Assembly: GCA_021802085.1 (NCBI GenBank)
Contig: JAKAAZ010000178.1
Coordinates: forward strand, 1-7,635
DNA from: Acidobacteriota bacterium
GTDB taxonomy: Bacteria > Acidobacteriota > Terriglobia > Terriglobales > Acidobacteriaceae
Direction: 5' to 3'
Length of the DNA stretch: 7,635 bases
This document shows positions 1 through 7,123 of this stretch, one piece after another (position 1 is the stretch's first letter; each line of letters opens with the position of its first letter). The position numbers and the translations under genes are program-made. A model generated the notes under the pieces. That model was not told the DNA's origin. It saw only the letters and a program-made list of their open reading frames with translations, and made no database searches.

Positions 1-30
1 GAGCCTGTCGGGCATAGATTTTTCGTCGTT

Positions 31-81
31 TAGAATCAACAATTCACCAAATCTACCACGTTTGGTAGGTTATTGATTCTA
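31..81. repeat. Imperfect 21-bp-arm palindrome, AT-rich
   Basis: Positions 31-51 and the reverse complement of 61-81 match at 17 of 21 positions. The outermost 9 bp (TAGAATCAA / TTGATTCTA) and the innermost 6 bp (ACCAAA / TTTGGT) are perfect, around a 9-nt loop (52-60). All four mismatches are transitions, so each is a G-U wobble in the RNA of one strand or the other. The element is AT-rich compared with the surrounding DNA. No T-run follows it on either strand, so it is not a canonical intrinsic terminator. It could be a small palindromic repeat, a relict mobile element or an operator. The structure is seen directly; its role is unknown. Confidence 0.6.
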
Positions 82-129
82 TGTGGTTTATCAAATTTCC
101 AACTCTTATGAGCGACACACTCCTAGCCG

Positions 130-154
130 CGGATTTCCAGCGATCGGAAATCCG
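130..154 (-). terminator. Hairpin downstream of ppa, possible terminator
   Basis: CGGATTTCC (130-138) pairs perfectly with GGAAATCCG (146-154) around a 7-nt loop. It lies 17 nt past the ppa stop codon on the minus strand, where a terminator or mRNA 3'-stabilising hairpin would be expected. No U-tract follows in the ppa direction, so intrinsic termination is uncertain and Rho-dependent or processing roles are equally possible. Confidence 0.4.
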
Positions 155-171
155 TTCCGGTGATTCAGCCG

Positions 172-750
172 CTATCGCGGTACCAGGGCGGTCTTCTTGG
201 CGTGGTCTTCCACAGCCCTTTTTGCGGTTTTGGCGTCTTCATAGCGGTGCATGGAGGCGGTGATCGCTTCCCTGGCTCGCGCAGCGTCGTGCCAGCCCTT
301 GACCTCCACCCGCTTGCCTTCGAGATCCTTATAGATTGCAAAGAAGTGCGTAATCTCGCGCAGCATGTGCGGGTAAATCTCGGTGTAATTCCACACATCG
401 GCGTAGCGCGGATTGCTGCGGCCCACGGACAATACCTTCTCATCCGGAACCCCCTGGTCCAGCATCAGAAGCAGACCGATGGGACGGACCGCCATGACGC
501 ATCCGGAGAAACTGGGCGAATCGACCAGCACCAGCACGTCCAGCGGATCGCCATCCTCGCTCAGCGTACTGGGGATAAATCCATAGTCTCCCGGATAATG
601 AACGGGTGAATGCAGATTGCGGTCCAGCCGGAAGACGTGGAGTTTCTTGTCGTATTCGTACTTGTTCACACCCTCATACGGAATCTCAATCACCGCATTG
701 ATTACTTCCGGAGCTTTTTCTCCGGCTGGAAGTTCCAGGTAATTCGTCAT
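172..750 (-). CDS. ppa: Inorganic pyrophosphatase, family I
   Basis: This 192-residue soluble cytoplasmic enzyme hydrolyses pyrophosphate to two phosphates, pulling biosynthetic reactions such as nucleic acid and aminoacyl-tRNA synthesis forward. The family signature DGDPLDV is at residues 66-72. Every active-site position I can align to the E. coli enzyme is present: E22, K30, E32, R44, Y52, Y56, D66, D68, D71, D98, D103, K105, and the YK pair in the segment IYKDLEGK. The length is slightly above the usual 175-180, because of a C-terminal tail after the conserved KGWHDAARA region. The ATG start is preceded on the minus strand by AAGGA with a 7-nt spacer, a good ribosome site. It is transcribed divergently from purS across a 65-bp gap with overlapping -10 boxes. 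The soluble Mg-dependent family is clear; it is not the membrane proton-pumping type. Confidence 0.97.
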   Translation of the reverse strand: MTNYLELPAGEKAPEVINAVIEIPYEGVNKYEYDKKLHVFRLDRNLHSPVHYPGDYGFIPSTLSEDGDPLDVLVLVDSPSFSGCVMAVRPIGLLLMLDQGVPDEKVLSVGRSNPRYADVWNYTEIYPHMLREITHFFAIYKDLEGKRVEVKGWHDAARAREAITASMHRYEDAKTAKRAVEDHAKKTALVPR

Positions 751-799
751 CCATTTTTCCTTGCTGTCAGTTGCCTCTGGGAAATCGGCAGGCCACCTA

Positions 800-805
800 A
801 GTATA
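800..805 (-). promoter_or_regulatory. Probable -10 box of ppa promoter
   Basis: Read on the minus strand this is TATACT. It would place the transcript start near 793 and give ppa a leader of about 43 nt that includes its AAGGA ribosome site. No convincing -35 hexamer is seen at the right distance. It overlaps the plus-strand TATAAT at 802-807, so the two divergent promoters share bases. Confidence 0.4.
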
Positions 806-807
806 AT
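802..807 (+). promoter_or_regulatory. -10 box of purS, likely leaderless start
   Basis: This is a perfect TATAAT whose last base is 8 nt before the purS ATG. A transcript from it would start at about 814-816, essentially at the start codon. There is no Shine-Dalgarno between box and ATG. A -35 match is not evident. The same arrangement precedes the phosphofructokinase gene at 3429-3434. Confidence 0.5.
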
Positions 808-815
808 CAGCTACG

Positions 816-1061
816 ATGAAGGCCCATGTCTACGTGATGCTTCGCAAGACCGTGCTGGACCCCCAGGGGCAGACCATCCACGGAGCTCTTCGAAAGATGC
901 AATATCGCGGCGTTGAAGATGTCCGCCAGGGCAAGTATTTCCTGCTCACGCTCGACGATTCACTGGCGTTGCCGGAGGCGCAGAGAGAAGTGGAGCGCAT
1001 TGCCCGGGAAGTGCTCGTGAACCCCGTGATTGAAGAGTACACGTACCGGCTGGAACCATGA
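816..1061 (+). CDS. purS: Phosphoribosylformylglycinamidine synthase subunit PurS
   Basis: PurS is the small structural subunit of the PurS-PurQ-PurL complex that converts FGAR and glutamine to FGAM in de novo purine synthesis. It bridges the glutaminase PurQ and the synthase PurL and helps with ammonia transfer. The 81-residue length is typical. The hallmark segments are clear: VLDPQGQTIHGAL near residues 14-26, GVEDVRQGKYF near 32-42, and the C-terminal NPVIEEY. The ATG is preceded by TATAAT 8 nt upstream and by no ribosome site, suggesting a leaderless mRNA. The usual partners purQ and purL are not adjacent; the next gene on the strand is glmS, 174 nt away. The stop codon overlaps an ATG (ATGA), but the frame it opens has only 16 codons and does not look like PurQ. 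Confidence 0.93.
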   Translation: MKAHVYVMLRKTVLDPQGQTIHGALRKMQYRGVEDVRQGKYFLLTLDDSLALPEAQREVERIAREVLVNPVIEEYTYRLEP

Positions 1062-1093
1062 ACGGCAATTTTTCCTGCCAATGGTCGCACGGA

Positions 1094-1108
1094 TCACCGG
1101 CGCGGTGA
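1094..1108 (+). other. Small GC-rich hairpin in purS-glmS gap
   Basis: TCACCG and CGGTGA form a perfect 6-bp stem around a 3-nt GCG loop. It is the most stable small structure I see in the 174-nt leader between purS and glmS. A weaker GGCA/TGCC pairing lies at 1064-1079. No T-tract follows, so it is not an intrinsic terminator. It might influence glmS mRNA processing, but nothing further supports a role. Confidence 0.25.
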
Positions 1109-1235
1109 CGTGTCGAAACTCGCGGATATTCCAGAAAACATTGCAGCCCAAATCGGCAAATGGGATACCTCTGACCGACAATCGTAACGAGTCTACGGAT
1201 TCAAAAAGCAAACTCCTACGTACAATGAGGAAACT

Positions 1236-3116
1236 ATGTGCGGCATTGTCGGGTATGTGGGCAGCAAAGATCCGGTTCCGGTTATCATCGAGGGGCTTCG
1301 ACGGCTGGAATATCGCGGCTATGACTCCGCCGGGATTGCCGTTGCCGGTGGTCCCAACGGCCTGGAACTGCGTCGCGCGCCGGGAAAACTGAAAAATCTG
1401 GAAGAAGTATTGCGCCAGCAGCCGGTTCATGGGACCTTCGGCATTGGCCATACGCGCTGGGCCACGCATGGCCGTCCGACCGAGGAAAATGCGCACCCGC
1501 ACCGCGACTGCACCGGGCGACTGGTGGTGGTGCATAACGGCATTGTCGAAAATTACCTGGAACTGAAGCATGTGCTGGCGGCGCAGGGTCACAAGTTTGT
1601 CACGGAAACGGACACAGAAATCATCGCGCACCTGATTGAATCGGAACTGGCGACAGCGGGAAAGGACGGCCATGCCATTCCACTGGAGGAAGCAGTGCGC
1701 CGCGCCGTCCGTCACCTGACGGGAGCATTCGCCATCGGCGTACTTTCCGCCGACTTCCCGCAAAAGATCATCGCCGCGCGCAGCGGACCGCCAGCGGTCG
1801 TCGGCCTGGGAGAGGGCGAATACTTCATGGCCTCCGACGTTCCCGGCATCCTGCACCATACCCGCAAGCTTTATTTTCTGGCGGATGGCGACATGGCAAT
1901 CCTGACTCCCGATGGCGTCACGTTGACGGACTTCGACGGCAATCCCGTGGAACGGAAAGTGCAGAACATTTTGTGGGACCCGATCCAGGCGGAGAAAGGC
2001 GGCTACAAGCACTTCATGCTGAAGGAAATTTTTGAGCAGGGAAGAGCGGTGCGGGATACCACCCTGGGCAGAGTTTCCTTCGATACCGGCAAGGTTTTTC
2101 TGGACGAAATGCAGATCCCGGAATCTGAATTTCGCGCGGCGACCAAAATCAATATCGCCGCCTGCGGCACAAGTTGGCACGCGGGCCTGGTTGGTAAATA
2201 TATGATCGAGCGGCTGGCGCGAATGCCCGTCGAGGTGGACTACGCCAGCGAGTACCGCTACCGCGATCCCATTGCCGATCCCAAGGCGATCGGCCTGCTG
2301 ATCACGCAGTCCGGTGAGACCGCCGACACCATTGCCGCCCAACGTGAAATCGCGTCGAAGGGTTCGAAGACTCTTGCCATCTGCAATGTGGTGGGCGCCA
2401 TGATTGCGCGCGAGGCGAACGGCTCCATCTACACCCACGCTGGGCCGGAGATCGGCGTTGCATCCACCAAGGCATTCACCGCACAGCTCACTGCGCTGTT
2501 TATTCTGGCGCTGTACTTGGCGCAGCGACGTGGAACGGTCGATGCGGCAGAGAGTCTGACGCTGGTGGAAGAGCTGACGCGCATCCCCAACAAGATTCGC
2601 GATCTGTTGAAGCAGTGCGCTGCGCCTTGCGAGGCCCTGGCGAAAATTTACTCCAACGCGAGCGACTTCCTATTCCTGGGGCGCGGCATTCATTACCCCA
2701 TTGCGCTGGAAGGCGCACTGAAACTCAAAGAGATTTCTTACATCCATGCCGAGGGCTACCCTGCAGGCGAAATGAAGCACGGACCGAACGCGTTGATCGA
2801 TGAAATGTTGCCCGTCGTGGTGCTGGCGACAAAAGATGTCCACGATCCAACATCGAGACTGCGCTATGAAAAGACGCTTTCCAATATTCAGGAGGTCACG
2901 GCGCGGTCCGGGCAGGTGATCGCCGTGGCTGTCGAAGGCGATCAGGAAATCGGGCAGTTTGTCGATCACGTCGTCTATATTCCGACTGCTCCAGAACTTC
3001 TGCTCCCCATCCTGGAAGTGATTCCGCTGCAACTGCTGGCGTATTACATCGCCGTACGCCGCGGCTGCGACGTAGACCAGCCGCGCAACCTGGCCAAGTC
3101 CGTGACCGTGGAATAG
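1236..3116 (+). CDS. glmS: Glutamine-fructose-6-phosphate aminotransferase (isomerizing)
   Basis: GlmS makes glucosamine-6-phosphate from fructose-6-phosphate and glutamine, the first committed step to UDP-GlcNAc for peptidoglycan and LPS. The cytoplasmic protein has 626 residues (E. coli about 609). The N-terminal glutaminase domain (about 1-240) begins MCGIVGYVG, so C2 becomes the catalytic N-terminal cysteine after methionine removal; R74, W75, H78, N101-G102 and D126 match the glutamine site. Two SIS sugar-isomerase domains follow: the first contains CGTS (310-313), QSGET (358-362) and STKAF (410-414); the second contains ALEGALKLKEISYIHAEG and KHGP. E499, H515 and K621 correspond to the E. 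coli isomerase residues Glu488, His504 and Lys603. The C-terminus NLAKSVTVE is standard. The ATG has a GAGG ribosome site 5 nt upstream. Its 3' end is the likely target of the Tn7-like element beginning 24 nt past the stop. I do not see the glmS ribozyme core in the leader. Confidence 0.97.
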   Translation: MCGIVGYVGSKDPVPVIIEGLRRLEYRGYDSAGIAVAGGPNGLELRRAPGKLKNLEEVLRQQPVHGTFGIGHTRWATHGRPTEENAHPHRDCTGRLVVVHNGIVENYLELKHVLAAQGHKFVTETDTEIIAHLIESELATAGKDGHAIPLEEAVRRAVRHLTGAFAIGVLSADFPQKIIAARSGPPAVVGLGEGEYFMASDVPGILHHTRKLYFLADGDMAILTPDGVTLTDFDGNPVERKVQNILWDPIQAEKGGYKHFMLKEIFEQGRAVRDTTLGRVSFDTGKVFLDEMQIPESEFRAATKINIAACGTSWHAGLVGKYMIERLARMPVEVDYASEYRYRDPIADPKAIGLLITQSGETADTIAAQREIASKGSKTLAICNVVGAMIAREANGSIYTHAGPEIGVASTKAFTAQLTALFILALYLAQRRGTVDAAESLTLVEELTRIPNKIRDLLKQCAAPCEALAKIYSNASDFLFLGRGIHYPIALEGALKLKEISYIHAEGYPAGEMKHGPNALIDEMLPVVVLATKDVHDPTSRLRYEKTLSNIQEVTARSGQVIAVAVEGDQEIGQFVDHVVYIPTAPELLLPILEVIPLQLLAYYIAVRRGCDVDQPRNLAKSVTVE

Positions 3117-3140
3117 CTGTGGCGGCCATGCAGCGAAACG
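3082..3140 (+). other. Putative attTn7 site (glmS 3' end plus 24 nt)
   Basis: In Tn7, TnsD binds the conserved 3' end of glmS and insertion occurs about 25 bp past the stop codon, duplicating 5 bp. Here the glmS codons for RNLAKSVTVE end at 3116, and a TG that could be a transposon terminus begins at 3141, 24 nt later. If the end is at 3141, the 5 bp flanking it are AAACG (3136-3140); I did not find a matching copy next to an opposite end in this window. Position and downstream repeats are seen; function as an attachment site is inference from Tn7 biology. Confidence 0.5.
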
Positions 3141-3147
3141 TGGAAAC

Positions 3148-3207
3148 GGACAATAATTTCCTCAACCGGACAACTATTTCTTTAGCGGGGCAATAATTCC
3201 ATTAACT
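3148..3207 (+). repeat. Three tandem 20-bp units, TnsB-site-like
   Basis: Units at 3148-3167, 3168-3187 and 3188-3207 have an exact 20-bp period and pairwise identities of 14/20, 15/20 and 13/20. The conserved core is GG(A/G)CAA-(2 nt)-ATT(T/C)C, followed by TTAAC-like bases. The Tn7 right end also carries head-to-tail TnsB sites of about 20-22 bp containing GACAATAAAGTCTTAAACT. Degeneration between units is what multiple protein-binding sites look like, rather than recent slippage. Confidence 0.8.
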
Positions 3208-3230
3208 GCCTTGATGCAGATGCGCGGCCT

Positions 3231-3261
3231 TCACTGAGGACGGAACCCAGCCTCGAAGTGA
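3231..3261 (+). terminator. Bulged hairpin, possible glmS terminator
   Basis: TCACTGAGG (3231-3239) can pair with CCTC (3251-3254) and AGTGA (3257-3261), leaving a 2-nt GA bulge and an 11-nt loop. It is followed after five bases by AATTTT. It is the best terminator-like structure in the gap between glmS and the phosphofructokinase gene, but it lies more than 100 nt past the stop and inside the putative transposon end, so the assignment is weak. Confidence 0.3.
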
Positions 3262-3278
3262 CAGATAATTTTGTAAAT
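3260..3278 (+). repeat. Degenerate fourth TnsB-site-like unit
   Basis: GACAGATAATTTTGTAAAT matches the core of the three tandem units if one inserted G (3264) is allowed: GACA, then ATAATTT, then an AT-rich tail. It is in the same orientation, 72 bp from the start of the third unit. It could be chance similarity in AT-rich sequence. Confidence 0.4.
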
Positions 3279-3363
3279 ATTACTTTGTTAAGCTTTTTTA
3301 TATCAATGTACGCGGTCTCTTCGATATGACGCGGTGAGCTTGCACACGGTTCATCCTTCTGTA

Positions 3364-3379
3364 TTGGAGTGTGCTCCAA
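3364..3379 (+). promoter_or_regulatory. Perfect dyad upstream of phosphofructokinase gene
   Basis: TTGGAG-tgtg-CTCCAA is a perfect 6-bp inverted repeat with a 4-nt spacer. It is centred about 71 nt before the phosphofructokinase start codon. If that mRNA is leaderless, the site lies near -70, where an activator or repressor dimer could bind. As RNA it would be a short hairpin without a T-run. I do not recognise the regulator. Confidence 0.35.
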
Positions 3380-3428
3380 AGGTGAACGGAACTCGTGGCC
3401 TTGGCCCGCAAGGTACCGTGCTGCATCT

Positions 3429-3434
3429 GATAAT
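3429..3434 (+). promoter_or_regulatory. -10 box of phosphofructokinase gene, likely leaderless
   Basis: GATAAT differs from TATAAT at one position and ends 8 nt before the ATG at 3443, the same spacing as at purS. No Shine-Dalgarno is present between it and the ATG. A TTGGCC at 3401-3406 is too far away to be a good -35. The transcript would start at or within two bases of the ATG. Confidence 0.45.
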
Positions 3435-3442
3435 GTTGTCTA

Positions 3443-4573
3443 ATGGCCAAGAAGATCAAGCGGATCGGCATCCTCACCGCCGGTGGCGACAGCCCTGGGC
3501 TGAATGCCGCCATCCGCGGTGTCGGCAAGGCCGCGCACGGCTACTACGGCATGGAGATCGTTGGATTTCGCGATGGCTTTCGCGGCGTTGTCGAGAATCG
3601 GCGGATCGATCTGGATCACTCCGCTCTTTCCGGAATTCTAACCATCGGGGGCACCATTCTCGGCACTAGCCGCGACAAGCCGCACCGCATGGTAATCGAC
3701 GGACGCACGAAGGACATGACGGGTGTCATCAAAGCCAACCTGAAAAAATGGGGCATCGATTGTCTCGTCTGCCTCGGAGGAGGCGGTACGCAGAAGAACG
3801 CATTCCGCTTACACCAGGCTGGCATTCACGTCATCACATTGCCCAAGACCATCGACAACGATGTGGCCATGACCGATGCCACGTTTGGGTATGCCACAGC
3901 CTTGGGTATTGCCACCGACGCCATTGATCGCCTGCACAGCACCGCCCACAGTCATCATCGCATCATCGTGGCGGAGATTATGGGACATCGCGCTGGTTGG
4001 CTCACGCTTGGTGCGGGACTGGCGGGCGGGGCGGACGTCATTCTCATCCCCGAAATTCCCTACGACGTGGAGAAGATCGCCGAAGCCATCGGTCGACGCA
4101 GCAAGCGAGGGAGCAACTTCAGCATTGTGGCCGTGGCCGAAGGCGCGATGAGCCGGAACGATGCGCTCGTCTTTGGAATAGCCGAAAAGGCCCTCAAACG
4201 GGCCAAGACCCTGAACGAGAAGCTTGAGGCCAAGCGCGAGATCGCCGCTCTTGAAGCCCGGCATCAGGGCAACACGTTGCGTTTGGCTACGCAGCTTGAA
4301 GAACTGACACATCTTGAGTCCCGCGTGACCATCCTTGGCTATGTGCAGCGCGGAGGTGCGCCCTGCGCGGAGGACCGAATTCTCGCTACGCGTCTGGGTA
4401 GCGCTTGCGCCGATCTGATCAACAAGGGGGAGTTTGGCGTGATGGTGGCGGCGCGCGGCGACGGCACCGAACCCGTGCCGCTGGATCAAGTGGCAGGCAA
4501 ACTCAACTTGGTGCCGCCTGATCATTCGTGGGTGCAGGCAGCTCGCAGGGTGGCGACGTGTCTTGGCGATTAA
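3443..4573 (+). CDS. pfkA: 6-phosphofructokinase, group III-like (PfkA superfamily)
   Basis: This 376-residue cytoplasmic enzyme phosphorylates fructose-6-phosphate to fructose-1,6-bisphosphate, the committed step of glycolysis. Motifs in order are GGDSPGLNAAI (14-24) for phosphoryl-donor binding, GTSR (74-77), GGGGT (112-116), PKTIDND (134-140) with catalytic D138 and D140, SHHR (170-173), MGHRAGWL (180-187), the sugar-binding IPEIPYD (203-209), and GYVQRGG near the C-terminal third. The lysine in PKTIDND is typical of PPi-using and group III enzymes. The fourth glycine of GGGGT is at the E. coli Gly104 position, which usually means ATP; the third glycine replaces the usual Asp103/Glu. Donor specificity (ATP, PPi or mixed) is therefore unsettled. 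The start lacks a ribosome site and follows GATAAT by 8 nt. A charged, helical segment near residues 250-300 is probably a family insertion. Confidence 0.94.
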   Translation: MAKKIKRIGILTAGGDSPGLNAAIRGVGKAAHGYYGMEIVGFRDGFRGVVENRRIDLDHSALSGILTIGGTILGTSRDKPHRMVIDGRTKDMTGVIKANLKKWGIDCLVCLGGGGTQKNAFRLHQAGIHVITLPKTIDNDVAMTDATFGYATALGIATDAIDRLHSTAHSHHRIIVAEIMGHRAGWLTLGAGLAGGADVILIPEIPYDVEKIAEAIGRRSKRGSNFSIVAVAEGAMSRNDALVFGIAEKALKRAKTLNEKLEAKREIAALEARHQGNTLRLATQLEELTHLESRVTILGYVQRGGAPCAEDRILATRLGSACADLINKGEFGVMVAARGDGTEPVPLDQVAGKLNLVPPDHSWVQAARRVATCLGD

Positions 4574-4636
4574 GACAGGCAGCCTAAGTTACTTCATTGG
4601 ACCAGCCAACAATCCTCGGTCGAATAGAGAATTTAC

Positions 4637-4668
4637 GGTTCGCGGCCTCGTAAGGGCTGGTTCGCGGC
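4637..4668 (+). repeat. Short direct repeat before the oxidase fragment
   Basis: GGTTCGCGGC occurs at 4637-4646 and again at 4659-4668, offset by 22 nt, in the 128-nt spacer between the phosphofructokinase gene and the multicopper oxidase fragment. It lies close to where the homology of the oxidase stops, so it may mark the deletion or rearrangement that removed the rest of that gene. It may also be chance. Confidence 0.35.
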
Positions 4669-4701
4669 AAGTTCGGGCTCGCAGGCGCTGGAATCGGCGT
4701 C

Positions 4702-5142
4702 ATGACGATTCCCGAAAAGCCGCTGCTGAATACGACCGAGACCTGGGAGCTGATCAATCTGACGGAGGATTCGCATCCCATCCATCTGCACCTGGTGCGC
4801 TTTCAAATTCTGGATCGGCGACCCTTCGATACGTTTAACTATTTTTCAAGCAACGCGGTGCGCTATACCGGCCCCGCCGTTCCTCCCGATCCCGGCGAGT
4901 TGGGATGGAAGGATACGGCACGCGCCGATCCCGGCATAGTGACGCGCATCATCGTGCCATTTCAGGGCTATGCTGGCCGTTATGTGTGGCATTGTCACAT
5001 TTTGGAGCATGAAGACAATGAAATGATGCGGCCATTTGAAGTGCTGCCCGCCGCTGTCGCGTCGATCCAGAAGCACCCGGTTCTCTCCAGCCACGGTCTT
5101 CTTCACGCACAAACATCAGTCTCCGCATCGGCCATGCGGTAA
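4702..5142 (+). CDS. Multicopper oxidase C-terminal fragment, likely gene remnant
   Basis: The 146 residues are the last cupredoxin domain of a CotA/bilirubin-oxidase-type multicopper oxidase. TETWELINL leads into HPIHLH (H25, H28, H30); TGPAVPPDPGELGWKDT follows; then HCHILEHEDNEM (H97, C98, H99, H103, M108). H25, C98, H103 and M108 form a complete type-1 copper site, whereas H28, H30, H97 and H99 are only half of the type-2/3 cluster. Whole enzymes have roughly 500 residues; the first two cupredoxin domains are absent. In this frame the first upstream stop is TAA at 4651, and none of the three plus frames of 4574-4700 looks like the missing part. A GGA about 9 nt before the ATG is a weak ribosome site. 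It could not reduce oxygen alone. I favour a 5'-deleted pseudogene over a working single-domain cupredoxin, although the reading frame and copper ligands are intact. Confidence 0.85.
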   Translation: MTIPEKPLLNTTETWELINLTEDSHPIHLHLVRFQILDRRPFDTFNYFSSNAVRYTGPAVPPDPGELGWKDTARADPGIVTRIIVPFQGYAGRYVWHCHILEHEDNEMMRPFEVLPAAVASIQKHPVLSSHGLLHAQTSVSASAMR

Positions 5143-5253
5143 ACTGATAGAGAGATCAGGATGGTTCCCGCAGTCTGCGAGGGCCTGCGCTGTTGGCTCA
5201 CTACCGGCATCACCCAATCTATCTACATACCAGGACAGGAAACTTCATTTATC

Positions 5254-7074
<1,821 letters not shown>

Positions 7075-7123
7075 AATCGAGAAACGCCGTTTTGCCAAAA
7101 TGGCTGGCTGGGTCAATTGAAGA

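Larger units (their letters stand above)
3141..3310 (+). mobile_element. Solo/relict Tn7-like transposon end after glmS
   Basis: The segment starts TGGAAACGGACAATAA. From memory the Tn7 right end starts TGTGGGCGGACAATAA, which aligns without gaps at 12 of 16 positions. Three contiguous 20-bp units follow (3148-3207) and a degenerate fourth lies at 3260-3278, all in one orientation, like the TnsB-binding sites inside a Tn7 end. The segment turns strongly AT-rich at 3261-3309 (including a TTTTTT run), unlike the coding DNA on each side. It sits 24 nt past the glmS stop, the Tn7 insertion position. No tnsABCD gene follows; the next gene is a phosphofructokinase. I infer a truncated element or solo end. 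The inner limit of 3310 is approximate, set where the AT-rich stretch ends. Confidence 0.55.

Noticed and set aside
81..609. Plus-strand frames over ppa
   Set aside because: They lie opposite a well-supported pyrophosphatase gene and have no motif or ribosome site of their own.
1058..1108. 16-codon frame opening at an ATGA overlap with the purS stop
   Set aside because: Stop-start overlap suggests translational coupling, but the peptide (begins MNGNFSCQW) resembles nothing, is very short and ends in a hairpin.
1062..1235. glmS ribozyme or other riboswitch before glmS
   Set aside because: I looked for the conserved glmS ribozyme core (GCGCC..AGAACU and the following pseudoknot bases) and do not see it; only short hairpins are present. 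A covariance search would settle it.
960..2438. Long open frame on the minus strand, antisense to glmS
   Set aside because: It mirrors the codon structure of glmS, has no recognisable motifs, and lies over an unmistakable plus-strand gene.
3118..3125. TGTGGCGG directly after the glmS stop as the Tn7-like terminus
   Set aside because: It resembles the Tn7 tip, but the first repeat unit would then lie 30 nt inside, and it is only 2 nt from the stop. A terminus at 3141 fits both the repeat spacing and the usual insertion distance better.
3182..3379. 65-codon minus-strand frame in the glmS-phosphofructokinase gap
   Set aside because: It spans the repeats, the AT-rich stretch and a palindrome, has no ribosome site that I can support and no recognisable motif.
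3429..3440. Inverted TnsB-like site marking the opposite transposon end before the phosphofructokinase gene
   Set aside because: The reverse complement GACAACATTATC matches the second unit at only 9 of 12 positions, is single, has no terminal CA plus AAACG beside it, and overlaps the probable -10 box.
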